Source: JBEBGV01 sp040081265
GTDB lineage: Bacteria > Acidobacteriota > Vicinamibacteria > Vicinamibacterales > UBA2999
DNA: 64,000 nt
Assembly (NCBI GenBank): GCA_040081265.1
Contig: JBEBGV010000005.1
Span: 1-64,000 of the forward strand
Direction: 5' to 3'
Part shown: one piece after another, positions 16,551 through 24,391 of the stretch
Position numbering within the stretch: position 1 is the stretch's first letter
Layout: each line of letters begins with the position of its first letter
Position numbers and translations under genes: made by a program
The notes under the pieces: model-generated
The model's database searches: none
What the model was told of the DNA's origin: nothing
Seen by the model: only the letters and a program-made list of their open reading frames with translations

Positions 16551-17231
16551 CTACGACGCCACTTTCAGCTCGCTCTCCAGGGGCGGTTCGGCGGCAGCTC
16601 GTCGAGCCCGCCGGGGGTTGATCACCTGGCGATCCTGTTCCCAGATCGCCAGGGCCTTCGGGTCGTCGCGCAAGGTATTGGCCACGATGGCGTCCAGCTT
16701 GCGCACCGCTGTGAGACCCGAGGACAGGGCCGCCTCCACGCCGACGCGCGCGGCCGTCTGCGCGTCGCGCTCCGCTTTCACGCCACTGATCGCCTGCTCG
16801 AAGGCGACGGTCGCCTCCTTCAGGCTGTCGATGAAGGTGTCCGGCATTCGGAAGGCCACGAATCGGCTCTTCGTCTGCTCCGCCTCCCGCACGAACACCC
16901 GCGCCGTCGCCAGCAGTCGCTGATCCGTTCTCGGATTGGGAATCTCGAACGGATCGGCAAACCCCGGCGTGTCCTCCGCAATCGCCCGAGCGCTCTGTCT
17001 GATGCGCTTCAGCTGCTCGACGAGCGGCTTGCGTGCGAGCCGCCACGCACCCGCGCTGCGCGACGTCGACGCCGGCGTCGCCGCCTGCTCGTCCAGCTCC
17101 CGAACAGCCTTCCGGACGTTGTCAAATTCCTGCCCGCCGACACTATCCGGCGGGAACAGGTCCCGGTAGGTGTCCCCAAAGGCTCGTATCCGCAGCAACG
17201 ATTCGTACTTTCGCGTTTCTCTCGTCTTCAT
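16551..17231 (-). CDS. Hypothetical cytoplasmic protein
   Basis: From ATG 17231 (AAAGAGG upstream) the product has 226 residues; the open frame upstream to 17315 lacks a better start. No signal peptide or membrane segment is seen. It is charged and mostly helical, opening MKTRETRKYESLLRIRAFGD with a GDTYRDLFPPDSVGGQEFDN stretch, and Ala-rich helices later (VAFEQAISGVKAERDAQTAA). I do not recognise the family. An AT-rich 8-bp inverted repeat lies about 100 nt upstream (17327-17348) and may regulate it. The neighbouring 21-bp repeat array and frameshifted coiled-coil gene make this an unusual locus. Confidence 0.78.
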   Translation of the reverse strand: MKTRETRKYESLLRIRAFGDTYRDLFPPDSVGGQEFDNVRKAVRELDEQAATPASTSRSAGAWRLARKPLVEQLKRIRQSARAIAEDTPGFADPFEIPNPRTDQRLLATARVFVREAEQTKSRFVAFRMPDTFIDSLKEATVAFEQAISGVKAERDAQTAARVGVEAALSSGLTAVRKLDAIVANTLRDDPKALAIWEQDRQVINPRRARRAAAEPPLESELKVAS

Positions 17232-17326
17232 GTCCGTGTCCTCTTTCCTGTGCTCGAGACATTCGAGCCAGGTGCGCCCAGAATGCGCCTGAGGACAGTC
17301 GGACGTCGTGATCAAATCGATGAATT

Positions 17327-17348
17327 GTTATGAATTCTCGTTCATAAC
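17327..17348. promoter_or_regulatory. AT-rich 8-bp inverted repeat
   Basis: GTTATGAA (17327-17334), loop TTCTCG, TTCATAAC (17341-17348) is a perfect inverted repeat in an AT-rich island, between the 21-bp array and the gene starting at 17231. It could be an operator for that gene. Confidence 0.5.
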
Positions 17349-17357
17349 TGCGGAGGC

Positions 17358-17588
17358 CGAACAAGGCCGCGCGCACCGTGGACTCTCGCGCGCAGAGCGG
17401 ACACTTTGCGCGGCGCATCTGGACATTTGCAGGGCGCAGGCAAGATTTGGGCGGCGCTCGCGAGGGTTAGCGGGACGTGCCACCGGATTAGCGCGGCGCC
17501 TTGAGAGATTGGCTACGCCGCAGCGTAACTTACCGGAGCGCCCACGGTGATTGGCCTTGCGCCAGCGACAATTACCGGAGGCGCAGCG
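17358..17588. repeat. Array of eleven degenerate 21-bp repeats
   Basis: Read on the minus strand from 17588 down, eleven units of exactly 21 bp follow one another with no length change. The core is tGCGC-N3-G(G/C)YAAT: positions 13-17 read G[G/C][T/C]AA in most of units 1-6, and the adenine at position 16 is kept in ten of eleven. Units 8-11 are more decayed. A twelfth partial unit (17589-17609) overlaps the stop of the neighbouring coiled-coil frame. 21 bp equals two DNA helix turns, so the conserved cores face the same side. Translated on the minus strand the array would give heptads like SRCASGN, CRWRKAN, LSRRRAN, but coding function is doubtful. Confidence 0.75.
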
Positions 17589-17595
17589 AGAGATT

Positions 17596-17900
17596 CTATC
17601 GCTCGCTGAGGATCTTGATCCGGTCAAGGACCTCTTCAAAGAGCGCCTGAGTACGGTGCCAGGTGTCGTCGATTCGTTCGGACAACCGGGCTTCCAGTGC
17701 ACGAAGCCATCCTGCATCTCTCGTCGAAGTTGCACAATTTGCAACTCCACCGAGCTGAGTCGCCCCTCAACTGAGGTGAGGCGCCCCTCCACGGCGTCCA
17801 AACGCAGCCCCATGCTCCTGACCTCTGCCGGCAGGTTCTTGAGTTCTTCCACAGTGATTTCGAGCCTTTCCACACGTTCGCCCAAAGCATCTCTCGCCAT
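17596..17900 (-). pseudogene. Coiled-coil protein gene with a -1 frameshift
   Basis: From ATG 17900 the frame encodes a coiled coil (ERVERLEITVEELKNLPAEV; then repeats of AVEGRLTSVEGRLSSVELQI and VQLRREMQD). Near 17705-17715 the coiled-coil pattern continues in another frame as WLRALEARLSERIDDTWHRT, then QALFEEVLDRIKILSER and a stop at 17596-17598. The tail QALFEEVLDRIK is what I expect at the end of such small coiled-coil proteins. So the intact protein would have about 100 residues and the gene carries a one-base shift, unless this is a sequencing error. Without the shift the original frame runs on through the 21-bp repeat array to 17328. Confidence 0.65.
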
Positions 17901-18072
17901 CTCGCCCTCCGCGTCTGTCGCAACTCCGCCACGGAGTGCGATTCAATCGGAGACGCTCATGTGCGAGCGGCGTACCACGTGCGGCGACGACGATACCATC
18001 GTCGGTCCTCGACCGGCGCAGACTAGGCCGTCATCGAGTAAATTAGGGCAGGCTTTCAAGAGGAGCGACCTG

Positions 18073-19071
18073 ATGAGACTTGCGATTGCGGTTCTAGTCG
18101 TCGGCATCTGCGCGGTACCCGTGCTCGGGCAAGGTCGAGGTCAGGCCGCTGCACCCGCGCCGCCCGCGACCGACACCGTCGCACCGGAGATTGCCGGCGT
18201 GGTCAGAGCCGGAACCAGGGTCATCGTGCTCAAAGACGACCTTCAGGGTACCGAAGGTCCGCTCGCGCTTCCTGACGGCACGCTGGTGTTCACCGAGGGA
18301 GGCGCCGGTCGGATTACGCGAATCGACCAGAATGACAAGTTTGCCCCGTACTTCGAAAACACGAACGGATCGAACGCGCTAGGCTTCGACTCCAGGGGCC
18401 GTATGATCTCGGTTCAGCGGGGCGCAGCGGGCGTGCAGATCGGCATCGTCGGTCGGAACGGGAACGAAGGCACCGTGGCCAACGACTTCGACGGCAACCC
18501 CAACGATCTGGTTGTCGCAAAGAACGACGGCGTGTACTTCACGGTGCCGGGACCGCGCGCGCAGGCGGCTGGAACCACCGCGACAGCACCCGCGTCAGCA
18601 CCTTTTGTGCCGGCCGTTTACTACATCGCACCGAACAGCGGGAAGGCCGTCAAGGTCGCCGACGGCATCACCAACCCCAACGGCATTCAGATGAGCCCGG
18701 ACGAGCGGACGGTCTACGTCAACGACACGCGCGGCGAGTATCTCATCGCGATGGATGTCCTGCCGGGCGGCATGCTGGGCCCCAGGCGCAACTTCGCGAA
18801 GTACGAAGGCGTGCAGAAGACGGACACGGGCGTAGCCAGCGGCGCCGACGGTCTTGCCATTGACGCCGACGGTCGCGTCTACGCAGCGACAAGTGCTGGC
18901 GTGCAGGTGTTCAGCCCGCAGGGCCAGCACCTCGGCGCGATTCCCCTGTCACGCTCGCCGCAGAATCTTGCCTTCGCGGGTCCCGACAAGAAGACGCTCT
19001 ACATTGTCGGCCGCAACGCCGCGTGGAAGGTGCAGCTGCTGGTCTCAGGATACAAAGGTCGAGCGAAGTAA
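18073..19071 (+). CDS. Secreted SMP-30/gluconolactonase-like beta-propeller protein
   Basis: A 332-residue protein with signal peptide (MRLAIAVLVVGICAVPVLGQ) and an SGL-type six-bladed propeller. Matching motifs are EGPLALPDGTLVFTE near 62-76, GRMISVQRG, NDLVVAKNDGVYFT, ITNPNGIQMSPDERTVYVND near 205-224 and ADGLAIDADGRVYAAT. These include the Glu, Asn and Asp positions that bind divalent metal in SMP-30 and gluconolactonases. The likely activity is hydrolysis of a sugar lactone in the periplasm, but the substrate is unknown. AGGAG at 18061-18065 defines the ATG. TAAATT about 25 nt upstream may be its -10 box. Confidence 0.9.
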   Translation: MRLAIAVLVVGICAVPVLGQGRGQAAAPAPPATDTVAPEIAGVVRAGTRVIVLKDDLQGTEGPLALPDGTLVFTEGGAGRITRIDQNDKFAPYFENTNGSNALGFDSRGRMISVQRGAAGVQIGIVGRNGNEGTVANDFDGNPNDLVVAKNDGVYFTVPGPRAQAAGTTATAPASAPFVPAVYYIAPNSGKAVKVADGITNPNGIQMSPDERTVYVNDTRGEYLIAMDVLPGGMLGPRRNFAKYEGVQKTDTGVASGADGLAIDADGRVYAATSAGVQVFSPQGQHLGAIPLSRSPQNLAFAGPDKKTLYIVGRNAAWKVQLLVSGYKGRAK

Positions 19072-19085
19072 GGCGCGCTGCGCCT

Positions 19086-20183
19086 CTACTCGCAGGTACG
19101 GCCGGCGATCTGCGCCACCTTCGCCTTGAACGCGTCTACCCACGCGTCGACTTCCCTGCCGGGCTCCCCCGCCATGTCGGTCTGAGACCGGGCGGGGAAC
19201 CGCGCCACCGTGAACAGATCGCGCAGCTGCGCGTCACTGAGACGCTGGAGCAACGACAGGAGAAATCTCCGTCCGGCTTCCGAGACCACAGGGTTGTCCA
19301 GGGTCCCTGTCAGGGACTGATGAATACGCGCGCGGCACCCCTTGGGACCCGCCCACACGTCGGTGTCTCGCCATGCGTCCAGATCCACACTCCCGGGACG
19401 ATCGCGGTTGAATGCGTTGGCCTTGCCAAACGTCCGGCCGACATCGCTGATGAGCAGCAGTGCATGCGCGCACGCATCTTTCTCTGGACGTGCGGCAGCG
19501 GTGTCGAGGCAGATCAGCCGCTGCTGCTCTCGCTTGCTGTCGGTGTGCTGGAGGACCGCCGCCAGGAGCCTCAGGGCATCGCGTTGCGCGCGCGCCTCGG
19601 GGTTGGATGACTGGTCGAGCGCCTCGAGTTCCGACCACTCCCATCCCGAACCGTTACGGCCGACAAGTTCGCGTCCTGGAGTCTTTCGTTCAATGGCGGC
19701 GAATTCGTACGCACGAACAGTGGAGGCGTCCGACTCTTTCGAATCTGCCGGGCAACCCTTGCAGCGCACCCTGACCGGATACATCGCGTCGGCGCCAAAC
19801 CCAAGTGCCCACAGCAGTCGCGTGGCCGCCACCTCGGCATAGACTTCACCGTTGTCTGCGCCGTACTTCACCTTGACGTGGTCGTCACCTGGCAGCACAC
19901 ACTCGAACTTCGGCGTCTTGCCTCCCAGCTTGGCGTCCACCCAGGTACATTCCACGAGCGCATTGGGCCCAAACGCGCCGGGTCCGGCGGGCCCCCGGCG
20001 AAGATCCATTGTCTCGACGTTGGTCGGTATCCAGACATCGGCGCGCTGGATGACGTCCTCACGTGTATCCCTGCTGAGCACGTTGCGCTGGGATGCCTGC
20101 ACGGTTGCGCGCGACGATGCGATGCCTGCCGCACTGCACACCAGCACTATGGCAACCGCTGACCGGGACATCTGGCTCATCAT
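19086..20183 (-). CDS. Secreted protein with kinase-like motifs, unknown function
   Basis: A 365-residue protein with a signal peptide (RSAVAIVLVCSAAGIASSRA) and AGGAGG upstream of ATG 20183. The order of motifs resembles the HipA/FAM20/CotH-type atypical kinases: a strand with K104-V-K106 in DDHVKVKYG, a helix with E117 in NGEVYAEVAATRLLWALGF, HTDSKREQQRL (213-223) resembling a catalytic loop, and ALLLISDVGRTFG (241-253) resembling the metal-binding Asp motif. There are paired cysteines at 141 and 144. I infer a secreted atypical kinase or a pseudokinase; no family name is certain. It is convergent with the propeller gene at 18073 and appears monocistronic. Confidence 0.82.
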   Translation of the reverse strand: MMSQMSRSAVAIVLVCSAAGIASSRATVQASQRNVLSRDTREDVIQRADVWIPTNVETMDLRRGPAGPGAFGPNALVECTWVDAKLGGKTPKFECVLPGDDHVKVKYGADNGEVYAEVAATRLLWALGFGADAMYPVRVRCKGCPADSKESDASTVRAYEFAAIERKTPGRELVGRNGSGWEWSELEALDQSSNPEARAQRDALRLLAAVLQHTDSKREQQRLICLDTAAARPEKDACAHALLLISDVGRTFGKANAFNRDRPGSVDLDAWRDTDVWAGPKGCRARIHQSLTGTLDNPVVSEAGRRFLLSLLQRLSDAQLRDLFTVARFPARSQTDMAGEPGREVDAWVDAFKAKVAQIAGRTCE

Positions 20184-20287
20184 GACCGTGCCGACCTCCT
20201 GCCCGGAACACGGGCGGACTGTCTAGAAGCAATGACGACGCCATCAGGGAACGGTCCGCTCAGTCGCGTCCCCAAGCACATCAACGA

Positions 20288-21361
20288 CTAATGGAGGCCG
20301 AGGCGTGGAAGATCAACGGTAAAGACGCACCCGTGGTCGGGTAGATTGCGCGCGGTGACGCTGCCGCCGTTGACGTCGGCGCCCCAGCGACACATCGCCA
20401 GACCAAGACCCAACCCCGAGCGATCGGCGCCCCGCTTCTCGAACGGCCTGAAGAGGTCGTCGTTCTTGCCTTCAGGAAGGCCACCACACTCGTCTTCAAC
20501 CTCTACCAGCACGCGGTCGGATGTCGCACGGCCGCGCAGCGTCACCGTGGACCCTGGCCGCGTGAACTTGAAGGCGTTGTGCAGCAGGTTGACGAAGACG
20601 GCCGCCAGCACCGGCCGGTCGGCCTCCACGCGGGCGTCGGTATCGCCGCCTTCGACGCGAAACGACAGGCCGCGTGCCGCGGCATCCATCCTGGCCGCCG
20701 GGGCAAGGTCCGCGATCAGGTCGGCAAGCGCGAACTGCGTCCGCTCGCGCACGTCGTGTCTGAGCTGCACCTCGACGAGCGACCGGTTGATCAATTCGCG
20801 AAGCGCCGACAGACTGCGCTCGAGCACCCCACCGGTGCTTCCCCCGACGCCGACGTTTCCGGTTTTCAGCACTTCGAAGGCCACACAGGCCGTGCCGACG
20901 AGATTGCGGATCTCATGCGACAGGAATCCAAGTCGTTCATTGTCGCGGGCGAACTCAGCGTCAACATTGGATTGATGGCCTCGTCCGTACTCAGTGACCG
21001 CGCTGGCAATAGCATCGTCGAGACACCGGTTCAATGTGCGGAACTCCTCGACACCGATGGGCTCACCCAGGTGCAACGCGAGGTCGGTGACCGACTGGCA
21101 CACATCGCCGTAGTCGTGTACCACCTGCGACACCGTGACTCCCTGCAGGTGCAGACTGCGCCCGTGACGAGCCGCGCTCGCCCCGATGTCCGAGACCGGC
21201 GTTGACTGGTTCCGCAGCGCATGGACGAGTTGATCGAGGAACAGGGGAATGCCGTCCTCCAGGTCCACTGGTGTGGGTGGGGGAATGGCGCGCAATGCGA
21301 CCTTGGCCCGGCACCGACGGATGAGCTCCTGTCGGTGGTGTGCGACGAACACGTCAAGCAT
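20288..21361 (-). CDS. Cytoplasmic sensor histidine kinase
   Basis: A 357-residue soluble protein. Residues about 1-125 form a helical sensor region similar to RsbRD-type domains (LVHALRNQSTPVSDIGASAA and VVHDYGDVCQSVTDLALHLG). The dimerisation and phosphoacceptor motif is FLSHEIRN with His149. The ATPase domain has the N-box (VFVNLLHNAFKFT, about 254-266), DECGGLP as G1 and SGLGLGLAMCR as G2. No transmembrane segment is present and no response regulator gene is adjacent, so it is an orphan kinase in this window. The ATG at 21361 is the only good start. Confidence 0.9.
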   Translation of the reverse strand: MLDVFVAHHRQELIRRCRAKVALRAIPPPTPVDLEDGIPLFLDQLVHALRNQSTPVSDIGASAARHGRSLHLQGVTVSQVVHDYGDVCQSVTDLALHLGEPIGVEEFRTLNRCLDDAIASAVTEYGRGHQSNVDAEFARDNERLGFLSHEIRNLVGTACVAFEVLKTGNVGVGGSTGGVLERSLSALRELINRSLVEVQLRHDVRERTQFALADLIADLAPAARMDAAARGLSFRVEGGDTDARVEADRPVLAAVFVNLLHNAFKFTRPGSTVTLRGRATSDRVLVEVEDECGGLPEGKNDDLFRPFEKRGADRSGLGLGLAMCRWGADVNGGSVTARNLPDHGCVFTVDLPRLGLH

Positions 21362-21449
21362 GGCGCTGACTCATCCAACGACTCTACCGGTAGCCGCGTG
21401 AGCACGCTGTCTCCTTGGAGACACAGCCCAGCAGGAAAGACGGCGGCGA

Positions 21450-22379
21450 TTACTTTGGGGACGGTGGCTGCGGCTGAGCGGGCGCTGGTGCCTGCGGCAC
21501 CACGGGCTGCGCCGTCACAGTCGGCGTTGGCGTTATCTCGCCGACCCTCCGGATACTTCCGGCATCGAGCGTCGCACCCTTCTGATTGATGGTCTGGAAG
21601 AACAGTTCATCACCAGCGATCTCGACCAGTATGAACGCGTAGTCGCGGTCGTTGCCGTAGGCCGTCAGTTCAGATTTACGCAGGTCACCGGTCCTCAGCT
21701 TCGCCGATGACCCGAGAATGAAGTAGGCAACGCCCTTCTGCGGCTTCAGCCGTTCGTAGAAGTGTTCGTGTCCGGCGAAGACCACGTTCACGCCGTACTT
21801 CAGAAACACCGGCTCGAGGAGTCCACGCTGGAGGTCCGCCGACCCGTGCGTAGCACCCGAGGAATAGAGCGGGTGATGGAAGAAGGCGATCTTCCACTCG
21901 GACCCGCTCGCCGCCAGTTCCTTGTCGAGCCACTCCGCCTGCTTCGGGTCCACATAATTCGAGTCGATCGCGAAGAACCGCACGCCGTCCTTCGGCTTGA
22001 AGCTGTAATACTTCTGGCCGTTCATGTTGAACAGCTTGTAATTGGTCTGCCCGGCATCGTCGTGATTGCCGAGCGAGGCGTAGAACTTGACGCCGCCATC
22101 GATCAGCGCTTTGTATGGCGCGGCGAATTTCTTCTCATAGTCCTTGGGGCGCTCGCCACCGTAGAGGTTGTCACCCATCATCAGCACGAACTCGAACGGA
22201 TAACGCATCCGCCACGATGCCATCTGGTTCGCCACGGCCACTTGACCGCTGCCTGGCTGTCCACTGTCGCCAATGATGGCGAACTTCACAGAGCCTTCCT
22301 TGTTAGGAAGCTTCAGCTCCTGCCCTGCAACCGTGCAGGGCAGTATGGTCAGCAGCGCAAGAAGAACGAATCGACGCAT
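21450..22379 (-). CDS. Secreted metallophosphoesterase (purple acid phosphatase-like)
   Basis: A 309-residue protein with signal peptide (MRRFVLLALLTILPCTVAGQ). All calcineurin-type metal motifs are present: GDSG (37-40), GDN (69-71), GNHD (104-107), HHP (168-170) and GHEH (203-206), so it should bind two metals and cut phosphate esters in the periplasm. The arrangement resembles tartrate-resistant/purple acid phosphatases, with the substrate unknown. The C-terminus is a Pro/Gln-rich tail (QAPAPAQPQPPSPK). It follows the orphan gene 22394-23038 after 14 nt and may be co-transcribed with it. Confidence 0.93.
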   Translation of the reverse strand: MRRFVLLALLTILPCTVAGQELKLPNKEGSVKFAIIGDSGQPGSGQVAVANQMASWRMRYPFEFVLMMGDNLYGGERPKDYEKKFAAPYKALIDGGVKFYASLGNHDDAGQTNYKLFNMNGQKYYSFKPKDGVRFFAIDSNYVDPKQAEWLDKELAASGSEWKIAFFHHPLYSSGATHGSADLQRGLLEPVFLKYGVNVVFAGHEHFYERLKPQKGVAYFILGSSAKLRTGDLRKSELTAYGNDRDYAFILVEIAGDELFFQTINQKGATLDAGSIRRVGEITPTPTVTAQPVVPQAPAPAQPQPPSPK

Positions 22380-22393
22380 GGTGTCTCCCCCGG

Positions 22394-23038
22394 CTACGCG
22401 ACGATCGCGTTCAGGATGTAGTCAACGATCAGGTCGGTCGCCGTGTCGATCAGCAGTAAGTGCTGGCCGACGACCCGGTATTCGAGGGGCGCTTCGAGCG
22501 GTGGGAGCGCGAGGAGCAGCTGTGCCGGCACGCTCGGCAGCGGCTGGCCCTCTGGATACTTCGCGTTGACCTTGAATGGCACCGACGCCGGTTCCGGCGC
22601 ATCGTCACGGATGATCGCCCTGGCGTCGCGGCCGTCTTCCCCCTTCAACCTCGGAGCGAGCAGGCGTCGGAACACCGCTCGCACGTCCGGGGTGAAGATG
22701 TCTCCGTGTCTGGCATCGGTGCGGGCCATCTGCACCTTTGCGGTCAGCGCCACCTTCGCCGCATCGAGCTCGGTGGGCGTGGAGCCCTTCTTCTGTTCCG
22801 CCGCACCGGTCGCGAGTTTCTTGTGCAGGTCGGCGTACTTGCCCACTCGTCCCTTGAAGTCGGCCATCGCCGCGGCGTCGGGATTCACCGCTGGATCGGT
22901 GCTGGTCTTCTGCTCGCCCGCTTTGATGGCCACCTCGACGGGCGTTGCTGGCAGCGTGATGCGCTGCGCGGCGTCCCCGCTGAGGCCGCCGGAAGCAGAG
23001 GTAAGCGCGAGGGTCGCGACGAACATGGTGATGTTCAT
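22394..23038 (-). CDS. Secreted orphan protein
   Basis: From ATG 23038 the product has 214 residues with a short signal-like start (MNITMFVATLALTSASGGLS). A central helical part (ADFKGRVGKYADLHKKLATG) is followed by DAARVALTAKVQMART-like and DIFTPDVRAVFRRLLAPRLK stretches, and the end has PLEYRVVGQHLLLIDTATDL IVDYILNAIV split over a hydrophobic C-terminus. This pattern occurs in secreted acidobacterial proteins of unknown role. No catalytic residues are recognised. It is 14 nt upstream of the phosphoesterase gene on the same strand. ATG 23026 is an alternative start. The 292 bp upstream hold no gene. Confidence 0.8.
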   Translation of the reverse strand: MNITMFVATLALTSASGGLSGDAAQRITLPATPVEVAIKAGEQKTSTDPAVNPDAAAMADFKGRVGKYADLHKKLATGAAEQKKGSTPTELDAAKVALTAKVQMARTDARHGDIFTPDVRAVFRRLLAPRLKGEDGRDARAIIRDDAPEPASVPFKVNAKYPEGQPLPSVPAQLLLALPPLEAPLEYRVVGQHLLLIDTATDLIVDYILNAIVA

Positions 23039-23330
23039 GGGGTTCGCAATTTCACGATCTGTGCCGCGAACCACGGGCCGAGCGCTCGACCGTAAACCAC
23101 CATGGAACCATCCCAGCCATGCATTCGGCGCGGTAATCCTTACCCGTCAGGGCAACAGGGTCCATCTGCTGACTCCAGAACTCACACCACTGTCGAGGTG
23201 AGATTTACTGCAACGCCGCGCGAGGTGTGGTCAGGCCTTCATGGCACGCGGACTGCTCATACACGAAATGGCATGGCGATCAGTGGGAGCTCAGCCGGCT
23301 CCCGGACTAAACATGTGAGGAGAAGCGATC

Positions 23331-23792
23331 ATGGCAAATGAAACACAGAACCACCCGGTTGCAGAAGGCGCCGGTGCCGCAGGCGGCACGGTGGCAGGCA
23401 TGGCAATCGGCGCAGCCGTTGGTGGGCCGATCGGTGCGGTCGTCGGAGCGGCGATTGGCGCTGTGGCGGGTGGCGCAGCTGGCCATGGCATCGCCGTCGC
23501 ATTCGATCCCAAGGTGGAAGATGCGTACTGGCGTGACAATTACCGTTCTCAGCCGTATGTGAAGCCGACGTACGGGTACGACGAGTATCGCGAGGCGTAT
23601 CTCTACGGCGGCCAGGCTCGAGCGCGTGCCGCCGGCACCTTCGATGAGACCTCTGACGACCTCGAAAGGGGTTGGGACACCTCCAAGCGCGATTCGCGCC
23701 TGGCGTGGGATGAGGCCAAGGACGCAATTCGGGACGGCTGGCACCACGTCGAACGTGCGGTACCTGGCGATGCTGACGGCGACGGCCGTTGA
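23331..23792 (+). CDS. Glycine-zipper protein
   Basis: A 153-residue protein with a strong AGGAG before ATG 23331. Residues 13-52 are a glycine-zipper segment (GAGAAGGTVAGMAIGAAVGG and following GAVVGAAIGAVAGGAAG) that may insert in a membrane. The remainder is hydrophilic, with YGYDEYREAYLYGGQARA and a region of Trp-containing helices (DLERGWDTSKRDSRLAWDEA KDAIRDGW, in two parts). Such proteins are often stress-induced surface or envelope proteins. The BON lipoprotein gene follows after 20 nt, so both form an operon, perhaps for envelope stress; this is inferred from the gene types. Confidence 0.87.
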   Translation: MANETQNHPVAEGAGAAGGTVAGMAIGAAVGGPIGAVVGAAIGAVAGGAAGHGIAVAFDPKVEDAYWRDNYRSQPYVKPTYGYDEYREAYLYGGQARARAAGTFDETSDDLERGWDTSKRDSRLAWDEAKDAIRDGWHHVERAVPGDADGDGR

Positions 23793-23812
23793 CCGCTCAA
23801 GGAGAAGTGACC

Positions 23813-24319
23813 ATGAAACGGACCACCATCAGCGTCTTGTTCCTCGGTGCAGCGCTCTCGCTGAGCGCCTGCTCGGATCGCACCGAGGACAGGGCCAGTG
23901 AGACCATTCGCGATGCTGGCGCCACGGCCAGCTCGGCGGCCGATGACGCGGCACGCAATGCGGAGCGCGCCGGCGATGCCGCGGCCGACTCGAGCAGTCG
24001 CGCTGGTGACGCGCTCGGACGCGCCGCGGATGCGACCGGAGACGCTGCAAGAGACGCCGGCACCGCCGTCAGCGACGCCCTGTCGAATGCAGCCAGGGCT
24101 GGCGACGCGGCGGTCCAGACTCTGGACGTCAAATCGGCGTTGACCGCCGACTCCCGTGTCGACGCGTCCAACATCAACGTCGACACGGATCACGTCACCA
24201 AAACCATCGTGCTCAAGGGTCGGGTGCCGACCGCCGCACAAAAGACCCTCGCGGGACAGATCGCGACCAGCCACGCGAACAGCTACAACGTTCGCAACGA
24301 GCTGACCGTCGGTCGGTAA
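23813..24319 (+). CDS. BON-domain lipoprotein
   Basis: A 168-residue lipoprotein: the signal peptide ends in a lipobox LSAC (Cys near residue 20). A low-complexity Ala/Asp/Gly-rich helical repeat follows (ADDAARNAERAGDAAADSSS, DATGDAARDAGTAVSDAL) and residues about 105-168 are a single BON domain (LDVKSALTADSRVDASNINV, VLKGRVPTAAQKTLAGQIA). BON domains bind membranes or lipids in OsmY-like proteins. AAGGAG before ATG 23813 fixes the start. It is the second gene after the glycine-zipper gene; a GC-rich stretch after the stop may terminate the unit. Confidence 0.92.
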   Translation: MKRTTISVLFLGAALSLSACSDRTEDRASETIRDAGATASSAADDAARNAERAGDAAADSSSRAGDALGRAADATGDAARDAGTAVSDALSNAARAGDAAVQTLDVKSALTADSRVDASNINVDTDHVTKTIVLKGRVPTAAQKTLAGQIATSHANSYNVRNELTVGR

Positions 24320-24391
24320 CGACTACCGAACCGCCTCCGGGGACGACCTGGCGCCCCGGGCGGCGGCCCACCGTTCGATCAGCGCGTCCTC

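Noticed and set aside
17328..17595. Protein-coding extension of the coiled-coil gene through the 21-bp array.
   Set aside because: The heptads are low-complexity Arg/Cys/Asn without coiled-coil character, and the expected C-terminus occurs in another frame before the array.
23039..23330. A gene in the longest intergenic stretch.
   Set aside because: No frame there has a plausible start with ribosome-binding site or protein-like composition; only a GGGAGC/GCTCCC inverted repeat at about 23285-23303 is seen.
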